Source: JAMHWF01 sp048500255
Lineage (GTDB): Bacteria > Pseudomonadota > Gammaproteobacteria > Burkholderiales > Burkholderiaceae_C
Reading direction: 5' to 3'
NCBI GenBank assembly: GCA_048500255.1
Contig: JASNYH010000002.1
Span: 744,001 to 808,000 of the forward strand
Length of the DNA: 64,000 bases
Part shown: one piece after another, positions 33,338-40,575 of the stretch
Position numbering within the stretch: the stretch's first letter is position 1
Layout: each line of letters starts with the position of its first letter
Notes under the pieces: generated by a model
What the model was told of the DNA's origin: nothing
Databases searched by the model: none
What the model saw: the letters and a program-made list of their open reading frames with translations, nothing else
Made by a program: the position numbers and the translations under genes

Positions 33338-35273
33338 GGCGCACCGCCGGGAAGGTCTGGGCGTCGACGATCGCCAGGTCGGCCGCGACGGTGCCGGTGC
33401 GCCCGTCCTCGAAGCGCACCTGCGTCTCGATCCAGCGGTGCGTGCTGCCGTCGTACAGCGCGTCGACGAGCACCTTGTACTTGTCGCCGATCGCGCCGCG
33501 GCGCACCTTGCGCGTGCGCGTGAGCTCGCCGTCGTCGGCATCGAGCTCCTTGTGCAGGATCAGAAAGCGCGTGATCTGGCTGCCGGCCAGCCGCTCGTCC
33601 GCGGCGAGGTCGGCGTTGACCTTCTCGACGCACTCGCGCACCAGTTCGCGCACCTCGGGCTTGCCGGCGAGGTCGGTGTAGCCCGCGTAGGGCAGGTTGC
33701 GCCGCTCGGCCCAGTTGCCGACGGCCTCGAAGTCGATGTTGACGAAGGCGCAGACGTGGTCGCGTCGGTCGCCGAAGGCCACCGCCTCCTTGATGTACGG
33801 AAAGAACTTCAGCTTGTTCTCGACGTACTTGGGCGCGAACATGGCGCCGTCGTTGGCGCCGCCGGCGAGCCGGCCGACGTCCTTGGCGCGATCGATGATC
33901 TTGAGGTGCCCGCCGGCGTCGACGAAGCCGGCGTCGCCCGTGTGGTACCAGCCGTCGGCATCGAGCACTTCGGCCGTCGCCTTCTCGTTCTTGTAGTAGC
34001 CCTTGAGCAGGCCCTTGGAGCGCACCAGGATCTCGCCCGAGTCGAGCACCTTGATCTCGACGCCGTCGATGGGCACGCCCACGGTGTCGGCGCGCGCCGC
34101 GTCGTCGGGCTGCAGGCACACGAACACGGCCGTCTCGGTCGAGCCGTAGAGCTGCTTCAAGTTGATGCCGATCGCGCGGTAGAAGGCGAACAGGTCGGGG
34201 CCGATCGCCTCGCCGGCGGTGTAGGCCACGCGCACTCGGCTCAGGCCGAGCGAGTTGCGCAGCGGCCCGAAGATCAGCACGTCGCCCAGCGCGTAGAGCA
34301 GCCGGTCGGCCCAGGCGACGGGGTGGCGGTCGAGCAGCGCCGGGCCGACGCGGCGCGCCAGGTCCATGCAGCGGCGGTACAGCCAACGCTTGATGGCGCT
34401 GGCGTCCTCCATGCGGATCGTCACCGTGGTGAGCAGCCCCTCGAAGATGCGCGGCGGCGCGAAGTAGTAGGTGGGGCCGACCTCCTTCAGGTCGATCGTC
34501 ACCGTGCCGGCCGACTCGGGGCAGTTGACGACGTAGCCGCAGACCAGCCACTGCGCGAAGCTGAAGATGTTCTGGCCGATCCACGCCGGCGGCAGGTAGG
34601 CCAGCACTTCCTCGGCCTCGGTCAGGCGGTCGAACTTGGCGCCGGCCTCGGCGCGGTCGATCAGCGTGGCGTGCGTGTGCACCACGCCCTTGGGATCGCC
34701 CGTCGTGCCCGAGGTGAAGAACAGCGCCGCCACGTCGTCGGGCGATCCGGCGCCGACCTGCTGCTCGAAGAACGACGGATGCTCGGCGTCGTAGCGGCGG
34801 CCGGCCTCGACGATGGCATCGAGCGACGCCAGCCCCGGCTCGCGATAGTTGCGCAGGCCGCGCGCGTCGTCGTACCAGACGTGCGCCAGCGTCGGGCACT
34901 GCGCGCGCAGCTCGAGCATCTTGTCGACCTGCTCCTGGTCCTCGACCACGGCGTAGGCCACCTCGGCGTTGCGGATGGGGAAGGCGAACTCGGCGGCGGC
35001 GGCGTCCTGGTACAGCGGCACGGCGACGGCCCCGAGCGACTGCGCGGCCAGCATCGAGGCATACAGCCGCGGCCGGTTCTCGCCGACGACGACGACGTGC
35101 GCGCCGCGCTGCAGGCCGGCCTGCGCGAAGCCGCAGGCGAGGTGGCGCACCATCTCGGCGAGCTGCGACCAGTCGAGCGTCTGCCAGATGCCGTACTGCT
35201 TCTCGCGCAGCGCGGCCGCCTGCGGGCGGCGGGCGGCGTGCTCGAGCATCAGGCGCGGAAACGTGCTGGTCAA
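33327..35273 (-). CDS. AMP-dependent acyl-CoA synthetase (long-chain FadD/ACSBG-like)
   Basis: The 648-residue protein is an adenylate-forming CoA ligase. The P-loop-like motif is LFFTSGTTGDPKGVVHTH, the A5 motif LKQLYGSTETAVFVCL, and the A7 motif DGWYHTGDAGFVDAGGHLKI followed by IDRAKDV. The bubblegum/long-chain type is suggested by its length and by AYLPPAWIGQNIFSFAQWLV. The start is TTG at 35273 with a strong GGAGGA site 5 bases upstream; no ATG fits better. It leads the importer operon and, with the PaaK-like enzyme at the other end, would trap imported acid as CoA thioester. A divergent Crp/Fnr gene lies 135 bases away. Confidence 0.92.
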   Translation of the reverse strand: MTSTFPRLMLEHAARRPQAAALREKQYGIWQTLDWSQLAEMVRHLACGFAQAGLQRGAHVVVVGENRPRLYASMLAAQSLGAVAVPLYQDAAAAEFAFPIRNAEVAYAVVEDQEQVDKMLELRAQCPTLAHVWYDDARGLRNYREPGLASLDAIVEAGRRYDAEHPSFFEQQVGAGSPDDVAALFFTSGTTGDPKGVVHTHATLIDRAEAGAKFDRLTEAEEVLAYLPPAWIGQNIFSFAQWLVCGYVVNCPESAGTVTIDLKEVGPTYYFAPPRIFEGLLTTVTIRMEDASAIKRWLYRRCMDLARRVGPALLDRHPVAWADRLLYALGDVLIFGPLRNSLGLSRVRVAYTAGEAIGPDLFAFYRAIGINLKQLYGSTETAVFVCLQPDDAARADTVGVPIDGVEIKVLDSGEILVRSKGLLKGYYKNEKATAEVLDADGWYHTGDAGFVDAGGHLKIIDRAKDVGRLAGGANDGAMFAPKYVENKLKFFPYIKEAVAFGDRRDHVCAFVNIDFEAVGNWAERRNLPYAGYTDLAGKPEVRELVRECVEKVNADLAADERLAGSQITRFLILHKELDADDGELTRTRKVRRGAIGDKYKVLVDALYDGSTHRWIETQVRFEDGRTGTVAADLAIVDAQTFPAVRHAA

Positions 35274-35408
35274 CGCAGTCCTCCAAGGTCGGGTGCGTAC
35301 GCGACGACGGCTCCAATGTAGGAAAGAGTTTGACGCCGCGATGTCGTTCTGAAGACAATCCTAGGGTCAGCCCTCTGGGGTGTTTCCCGCGCACGGCGCC
35401 GATCGGCC

Positions 35409-36143
35409 ATGACAGCGCTTTCCTCCGATGCCGTTGCCGCCGCGGTGGCAACGCTGCCGCTGGTGGCGCGTGCGCGCGCGCCGACCGACGACGAACTGCA
35501 CGGCGTGCCCTGGCTGCGCACGCTGCAGGCCGACGAGCGAGCGCGAGCCGTCGCCGACCTCAAGGTCGTGCGGGTCGAGCCCGGCGAGCTGCTGTGCCGC
35601 GTCGGCCGGCCGGTGACGTTCTGGTTCGGCGTCATCGACGGGCTGCTCAAGATGAGCAACGACACGGCGCACGGCGTGCCGATCACCTTCACCGGCGTGC
35701 CGCCCGGCGGCTGGTTCGGCGAGGGCACCGTGCTCAAGCGCGAGGCCTACCGCTACAACATCCAGGCGCTGCGGCGCAGCGTCGTCGCCGGCATCGGCGT
35801 CGAGACGTTCCACTGGCTGATCGAGCGCAGCATCCCGTTCAACCGCTTCGTGATGCAGCAGTTGAACGAGCGGCTCGGCCAGTTCATCGCGGCGCGCGAG
35901 ATCGACCGGCTCAACGACCCCGACGAACGCGTCGCGCGCAGCCTGGCGGCGCTGTTCCATCCGCTGCTCTACCCCGGCGTCGGCAGCCTGCTGCGCATCA
36001 CGCAGCAGGAACTCGGCTACCTCGTCGGGTTGTCGAGGCAGCGCGTCAACGAGTCGCTGCACACGCTGCAGGAGCGCGGGTGCATTCGGATCGAGTATGG
36101 CGGGGTGCGGGTGATCGATCTGGATACGTTGCGGCGCCACTGA
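35409..36143 (+). CDS. Crp/Fnr-family transcriptional regulator
   Basis: This 244-residue protein has a cyclic-nucleotide-binding-like beta barrel at about 45-150 (VVRVEPGELLCRVGRPVTFW, PPGGWFGEGTVLKREAYRY) and a C-terminal winged helix at about 170-240, with LRITQQELGYLVGLSRQRVN and ESLHTLQERGCIRIEYGGVR. No N-terminal Cys cluster is present, so it is not an oxygen-sensing Fnr. The cAMP pocket residues are not clearly kept, so the effector is unknown; an acyl-CoA or the imported acid is possible. It is divergent from the ligase-importer operon, which it probably controls. I found no convincing operator dyad in the 135-base gap. Confidence 0.9.
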   Translation: MTALSSDAVAAAVATLPLVARARAPTDDELHGVPWLRTLQADERARAVADLKVVRVEPGELLCRVGRPVTFWFGVIDGLLKMSNDTAHGVPITFTGVPPGGWFGEGTVLKREAYRYNIQALRRSVVAGIGVETFHWLIERSIPFNRFVMQQLNERLGQFIAAREIDRLNDPDERVARSLAALFHPLLYPGVGSLLRITQQELGYLVGLSRQRVNESLHTLQERGCIRIEYGGVRVIDLDTLRRH

Positions 36144-36150
36144 CTCGGAG

Positions 36151-36168
36151 TATCATCGGAACATGATA
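36151..36168. promoter_or_regulatory. inverted repeat overlapping the antitoxin start codon
   Basis: TATCAT (36151-36156) and ATGATA (36163-36168) are perfect inverted arms separated by CGGAAC. The right arm includes the start codon ATG at 36163. AT-rich arms in a GC-rich region upstream of an Xre-type antitoxin are typical of autorepression operators, and binding here would also block translation initiation or the promoter. Confidence 0.6.
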
Positions 36169-36816
36169 GAAGTCCGAATTTCTCCCGAATCGATTCCGCC
36201 TTGGGGTGCGACCCTCGGCGCCACCGTCGCCGCGCTGCTGACGCGCAGCGTTGCCATGGGCGTTCTGACCGGCAAGCCTGTCACCCGACTCGATGGCGCA
36301 GTCGTCAAGCGCCTTGCCACCGCGTTGCAGCGGCACGGCATCGGCGCAAATGCCGGGGTCATCCTGGCTCCGCTGACGGAGGAGCCGGCGCGACCGATCG
36401 ATGAAGCCACGCAGAAGCGAGTCGCCGACGGTCTCGACCGGCTGAGCGAAGCGCTCGAGGTTTCCGCGACGCCGAGCACCGAGTGGCCGTCGATGCGTGA
36501 AGTCTTCGGTGACGACATGCTCGTGGAACTGCTCGGCGTCGGCGCTAGTTCGCTGCGGCGCTATGCCGGCGGCGAGCGCGCCACGCCGGACGAGGTGGCC
36601 GCACGGTTGCACTGGCTGGCGATGGTGGTGGCCGACCTCGCCGGTGCCTACAACGACTTCGGTATCCGGCGCTGGTTCGAGAGGCCCCGCAGCCAGCTCG
36701 ACGGCAAGAGCCCTCGGCAGACGCTGGGCTCCGCGTGGACGCCCGACGACGCCGCGGCAGCGCAGGTGCGTGCTCTGGCCGGTGTGCTCGCCGGGGCGCA
36801 GCCCTTGGCGGCATGA
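36163..36816 (+). CDS. Xre/MbcA-type antitoxin of a RES-Xre module
   Basis: The 217-residue protein ends with an Xre-like helix-turn-helix at about 110-150 (VELLGVGASSLRRYAGGERA) and a MbcA/ParS/Xre toxin-binding region at about 150-205 (WFERPRSQLDGKSPRQTL). That layout belongs to antitoxins of RES toxins. About 100 N-terminal residues are extra compared with typical 130-160-residue antitoxins, and show a separate globular pattern (PPWGATLGATVAALLTRSVA) I do not recognise. The stop overlaps the toxin start as ATGA, the usual coupling. A dyad covers its own start codon, and a GGAG sits 12 bases upstream. Assignment is by domain pattern and pairing. Confidence 0.75.
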   Translation: MIEVRISPESIPPWGATLGATVAALLTRSVAMGVLTGKPVTRLDGAVVKRLATALQRHGIGANAGVILAPLTEEPARPIDEATQKRVADGLDRLSEALEVSATPSTEWPSMREVFGDDMLVELLGVGASSLRRYAGGERATPDEVAARLHWLAMVVADLAGAYNDFGIRRWFERPRSQLDGKSPRQTLGSAWTPDDAAAAQVRALAGVLAGAQPLAA

Positions 36817-37352
36817 GCCGGCGCATCGGGTTCCGGCACTGCGATCCGCGCTTCGGGTTCCTGTGGCTGTCCGCGGCGCAGCCGCCGGCGCGATGGCACG
36901 GGCCGGGCGAAGGACCGGCCAACTACTTCAGCGACACGCCCACCGGCGCCTGGGCGGAGTTCCTGCGCCACGAGGGCATCACCGAGGTCGCCGACCTCGC
37001 GGGTGTCAGGCGGTCGCTATGGGCCGTCGAACTGCCGGAGGACGGCTATGCGCCGCCCCGACTGCCGCACGATGTGCTCACGGGCGGCGAAGACAGCTAT
37101 GCCGCCTGCCAGGCCGAAGCGCGCAGGCTGCGTGCCTCGGGCACCGCGCACCTGGAAGCGCCGAGCGCCGCGCTCGTCGCCGGCGGCGCCAGCGGTTCAT
37201 GCGCGACGACGTCCGGCCTCGCGCCCGCCGCGCCCGCACGCGACGGACGAGTATGGGTGCTGTTCGGAAGCGTCGACGTGCGCGGTTGGCTCACCGTCGA
37301 CGGCGGTGCACCCCCTGAAGCCGTCTTGCCGGTCGTGCGGCAACTCGCGTGA
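36813..37352 (+). CDS. RES-domain toxin (putative NAD+-consuming enzyme)
   Basis: This 179-residue protein has the RES pattern near its N-terminus: Arg27 in PPARWHGPG, Tyr38 in ANYFSDTP and Glu49 in GAWAEFLRH, the polar trio that gives the family its name. RES toxins studied in Mycobacterium, Pseudomonas and Sinorhizobium degrade NAD+ by phosphorolysis or hydrolysis, or ADP-ribosylate a target. The first segment IGFRHCDPRFGFLWLS and the later SLWAVELPEDGY fit the fold. ATG at 36813 overlaps the antitoxin stop by four bases. Its enzymatic type (phosphorylase, hydrolase or transferase) cannot be told from sequence. Confidence 0.75.
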   Translation: MSRRIGFRHCDPRFGFLWLSAAQPPARWHGPGEGPANYFSDTPTGAWAEFLRHEGITEVADLAGVRRSLWAVELPEDGYAPPRLPHDVLTGGEDSYAACQAEARRLRASGTAHLEAPSAALVAGGASGSCATTSGLAPAAPARDGRVWVLFGSVDVRGWLTVDGGAPPEAVLPVVRQLA

Positions 37353-37528
37353 CGCAGCCCAACTCGCGTCGCTGCTCAACGCCAAGCTGCTCTGCTTACA
37401 AGAGGGGGCGGATGACTCCAGGGTGACTCGCACGCTCGGGGTCCGGGTTCCAAAGGAGCACCCGCTGACGGGCGACCCTTCGCTCGTCCATCTCCGCTTC
37501 AGACGGGTGGGGCCGCGCCCCGCGGATC

Positions 37529-38434
37529 TCACCCCGCCGCCGCGCTGCCCAGGTGCTCGATCGCCGCCACGATCGCCCGCACATGCTCCGGCGTCGACCC
37601 GCAGCAGCCGCCGATGAAGCGCACGCCGGCGGCGGCCAGTTCGGGCACCGCCTGCGCGAACACCTCGGGGCCGGCGCGGTAGTGCACCGAGCCGTCGGCG
37701 TCCATCTCCGGCCGCCCGGCGTTGCCCTTGATCCACAGCGGCAGCGCCGACCCGCAGGCTGCGAGCTCGCGCGCGATCTTCACGTAGGCGTCGATGCCGA
37801 TGCCGCAGTTGGCGCCGACGAAGCTGGCGCCGCCCTCGTGCGCCGCCTTCCAGGCCTGCGCCGGCGTCACGCCCATCATGGTCCGGTTCTTCTCCTTGCC
37901 TGAATCGAAGCTGAAGCTCACGCCGACCGGCAGATCGCAGGCGGCCAGGCAGGCGCGCAGGGCGGCCTGGGCCTCGGCGATGTCGGCCATGGTCTCGATG
38001 ACGATCGCGTCGGCGCCGCCGGCCGCGAGCGCCGCGGCCTGCTCGGCGAACGCGGCCTCGGCCTCGGCGACGGCGATCTGCTTGAGCGACACGAGCTTGC
38101 CGGTCGGCCCGATCGAGCCGAACACCCACGCGCGCTCGCCGGCCGCCTGGCGCGAGATCGCCGCGCCGGCGCGGCTGAGTTCGGCGCTGCGCCCGGCCGC
38201 GCCGTGGCGCTCCAGCACGATGGCGTTGGACGAAAACGTGTTCGTCAGAATGATGCGGGCGCCGGCCTCCACGTACGAGCGCGCGACCTGCAGCACCTTG
38301 TCGGGCGCCGAGACGTTCCACAGATCCTTCAGCTCGGTGGACGCGCCGCCGAGCTTCATCAGCTCGGTCCCCCAGGCACCGTCGGTCGGCAACAGCGGCA
38401 GCGCGCCGAAGTTGCTTCGCGTCAATCGATCCAT
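37529..38434 (-). CDS. homocysteine S-methyltransferase-family protein
   Basis: The 301-residue barrel protein has the zinc Cys ligands of the S-methyltransferase family: Cys210 in GANCGIG and Cys277-Cys278 in GGCCGSTPEH. TDGAWGTELMKLG at the N-terminus and ILTNTFSSN also match. Members include MmuM, BHMT and the N-terminal domain of MetH, which transfer a methyl group to homocysteine; stand-alone forms like this one may use S-methylmethionine, betaine or a corrinoid protein. The start is ATG at 38434 with AAAGGA 5-6 bases away; the GTG just upstream is too close to that site. It converges on the RES gene with a 176-base gap in which I see nothing. Confidence 0.88.
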   Translation of the reverse strand: MDRLTRSNFGALPLLPTDGAWGTELMKLGGASTELKDLWNVSAPDKVLQVARSYVEAGARIILTNTFSSNAIVLERHGAAGRSAELSRAGAAISRQAAGERAWVFGSIGPTGKLVSLKQIAVAEAEAAFAEQAAALAAGGADAIVIETMADIAEAQAALRACLAACDLPVGVSFSFDSGKEKNRTMMGVTPAQAWKAAHEGGASFVGANCGIGIDAYVKIARELAACGSALPLWIKGNAGRPEMDADGSVHYRAGPEVFAQAVPELAAAGVRFIGGCCGSTPEHVRAIVAAIEHLGSAAAG

Positions 38435-38583
38435 CACCGTCCTTTCGCGTCAACCGCCGTCGTCATGAATGAGCGGCGATGTTGGGCGGTAACGGTGGCA
38501 GGCGCAAGTGCAGCGAGCAGCGAGCTTGCGGCAGATCACGACGCGCAGCGACGTGGATCGGCCCGAGGCACGCACCGCCGCCG

Positions 38584-39480
38584 TCAAACCAGATTCGCGA
38601 TTCCCCCGGCCACGTGGCCCGACGGCACGTGCGTCGCCGCGCTGTCGAGGTGCCCCGTCTGGTCGTCGAAGAAGAAGTCGGGCTCGAACTCGCGCAGGAA
38701 CTCGCCCTTGGGCAGGCCGCCGAGGAACATGGCTTCGTCGACCTCGATCTGCCACTCCATCAGCGTGCGGATCGCGCGCTCGTGCGCCGGCGCGCTGCGC
38801 GCCGTGACGAGGGCGGTGCGGATGCGCATCGAGCGCGCCGGCTCGCGCTGCAGGCGGTGCAGCGCCTCGAGCAGCGGCTTGAAGGGCCCGGCGCCCAGCG
38901 GCAGCAGCGCCTGGTCGCGTTCGTGCGCCTGGAAGGCGTCGAGCCCGCCCTGGCGGAACACGCGCTCGGCCTCGTCGGAGAACAGCACGGCGTCGCCGTC
39001 GAAGGCGATGCGCACCTCGTTGGGGTGCGCCGTCGAGGCACGCGCCGACTGCGGATAGACGCGCGCCGCCGGCACGCCGGCGTCGAGCGCCGAGCGCACG
39101 TCGGCCTCGTTGGCCGAGAGGAACAGGTTGGCCGCCAGCGGGCGCAGGTAGCGCCACGGCGACTGGCCGCGCGTGAACACGCCGCGCTGGATCGGCAGGC
39201 CGTAGTGCTGCGCCGAGCGGAACACGCGCATGCCCGAGACCGGATCGTTGCGCGACAGGATCACGACCTCGACCTTCGGTGCGCCTTCGTTGAAGGCGAG
39301 CAGCTTGTTGACGAGCGAGAAGGCGCAGCCGGGCGCCGCGCGCTGCTCGAGCCGCTGCAGTTGCAGCTGCATGTAGGCGCGGTCGTCGCTCGCCTCGAAG
39401 ACGCGGTTCTCCTCCTCGAAGTCGAACAGCGCGCGCGACGAGATCGCGACGACGAGCTGGCCGGCGAGCGAGACGGGCAT
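38584..39480 (-). CDS. cytosolic 5'-nucleotidase (PF06189 family)
   Basis: This 298-residue protein matches the family of NT5C1-like 5'-nucleotidases. LVVAISSRALFDFEEENRVF near the start holds the position of the HAD nucleophile region, here DFEEE. VVILSRNDPVSGMRVFRSAQ, FLSANEADVRSALDAGVPAA and AFDGDAVLFSDEAERVF are further family blocks, and FDDQ follows near the end (FEPDFFFDDQTGH). It probably dephosphorylates nucleoside monophosphates in the cytoplasm. ATG at 39480 begins MPVSLAGQLVVAISSRALFD; upstream in-frame ATGs give Arg-rich sequence. No ribosome site is evident and neighbours do not suggest a pathway. Confidence 0.88.
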   Translation of the reverse strand: MPVSLAGQLVVAISSRALFDFEEENRVFEASDDRAYMQLQLQRLEQRAAPGCAFSLVNKLLAFNEGAPKVEVVILSRNDPVSGMRVFRSAQHYGLPIQRGVFTRGQSPWRYLRPLAANLFLSANEADVRSALDAGVPAARVYPQSARASTAHPNEVRIAFDGDAVLFSDEAERVFRQGGLDAFQAHERDQALLPLGAGPFKPLLEALHRLQREPARSMRIRTALVTARSAPAHERAIRTLMEWQIEVDEAMFLGGLPKGEFLREFEPDFFFDDQTGHLDSAATHVPSGHVAGGIANLV

Positions 39481-39598
39481 GCGGCCGATGATACGGGCCG
39501 CCGGCGCAACAAACGAAACACAGGCCGCGCCGCACTGACGCACGCGCGTAACGCGGCGCTGCCACAGTCGCCTTGTCACGCATGAGGAGAGCCGCGTC

Positions 39599-39739
39599 AT
39601 GAGCGCCATCGTCGCCGCCCTGCAGCGCTTGTTGCTGCGCCGCCCGCCCGCCGCCACGGCCGTGCCGGGCGACGCGCCCTGGATGTTTCGCAGCGAAGCC
39701 TTCGCCGAGGATCTCGGCGACGCCTATCGTCGCGCCTGA
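39599..39739 (+). CDS. possible 46-residue small protein
   Basis: A short frame encodes MSAIVAALQRLLLRRPPAAT followed by a segment ending EAFAEDLGDAYRRA. An AGGAG stands 10 bases before the ATG. The first 15 residues form an amphipathic basic helix and the last 20 an acidic one. I recognise no family. It lies 65 bases before the response-regulator gene on the same strand and could be co-transcribed. It is longer than chance would favour with a good ribosome site, but remains unproven. Confidence 0.4.
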   Translation: MSAIVAALQRLLLRRPPAATAVPGDAPWMFRSEAFAEDLGDAYRRA

Positions 39740-39804
39740 TTGCAGTAGGAGCCCGTCTGGATATCATCGCCGCCGGAATCAACAGCGAACCAAGACCGAG
39801 CACC

Positions 39805-40575
39805 ATGCCGCAGGGCGACATGACGAGCGAACCAGTCGTGCTCGTGGTGGACGACGAGCCCGAACTGCGCTCGCTGCTGGCCGAGTACTTCGGCCGCCAC
39901 GGGCTGCAGGTGCGCGAGGCCGCCGATGCCGCGGCCGCCCGCGCATCGATCGCCGCGCAGGTGCCCGACCTGGCGATCCTCGACATCAACATGCCCGGCG
40001 AGAACGGCTTGTCGCTCGCGCGCTGGCTGCGCGATGCTCATCCGCGCGTCGGCGTGGTGATGCTGACGACGGTCGGCGAGTCGGTCGACCGCGTGATCGG
40101 CTTGGAGCTCGGCGCCGACGAGTACATCCCCAAGCCCTTCGAGCTGCGCGAACTGCTGGCGCGGGTGCGCGCCGTGCTGCGCCGCGTGCGCGCCGCCGCG
40201 GCGCCGGCCGGCGCGGGCTCGGCACGCCCGGCCGCCGCAGCGCCGCAGCGCGGACGCGTGCCGTTCGGCGCCTGCCGGCTCGATCTCGACGAGCGCCGCC
40301 TGCTCGCAGGCGACGGCCACGAGATCGAGATCAGCGCCGCCGAGTTCGATCTGCTCGCCTTGTTCGCACGCAACCCGAACCGGCCGCTGAACCGCGACCA
40401 GATCATGGAGCAGGCGCACAACCGCGGCTGGGACGTCTTCGACCGCTCGATCGACCTGCGTGTCATGAGGCTGCGCCGCAAGATCGAGCGCAACCCCGAC
40501 AAGCCCGAGATCATCCGCACGGTGCGCAACGTGGGCTACGTCTTCGTGCCGGCCGCGTCCGCCGAAGGCGCGTGA
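39805..40575 (+). CDS. OmpR-family response regulator
   Basis: This 256-residue regulator has a receiver domain at about 10-125 with the acidic pair in VVDDEPE, phosphoacceptor Asp60 (LAILDINMPGENG), Thr90 region (VVMLTTVGES) and Lys in YIPKPFELRE. A linker rich in Ala and Pro follows, then a winged-helix DNA-binding domain at about 155-250 (GHEIEISAAEFDLLALFARN, WDVFDRSIDLRVMRLRRKIE). It is coupled to the following kinase gene through TGATG. A second ATG at 39820 is an alternative start. Target genes are unknown. Confidence 0.93.
   Translation: MPQGDMTSEPVVLVVDDEPELRSLLAEYFGRHGLQVREAADAAAARASIAAQVPDLAILDINMPGENGLSLARWLRDAHPRVGVVMLTTVGESVDRVIGLELGADEYIPKPFELRELLARVRAVLRRVRAAAAPAGAGSARPAAAAPQRGRVPFGACRLDLDERRLLAGDGHEIEISAAEFDLLALFARNPNRPLNRDQIMEQAHNRGWDVFDRSIDLRVMRLRRKIERNPDKPEIIRTVRNVGYVFVPAASAEGA

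Noticed and set aside
35274..35408. A Crp/Fnr operator in the divergent region
   Set aside because: I looked for TGTGA-N6-TCACA and TTGAT-N4-ATCAA type dyads and found no convincing match.
37353..37528. A gene or RNA between the RES toxin and the homocysteine methyltransferase
   Set aside because: No frame with a ribosome site, no tRNA cloverleaf and no terminator-like hairpin with T-run was seen.
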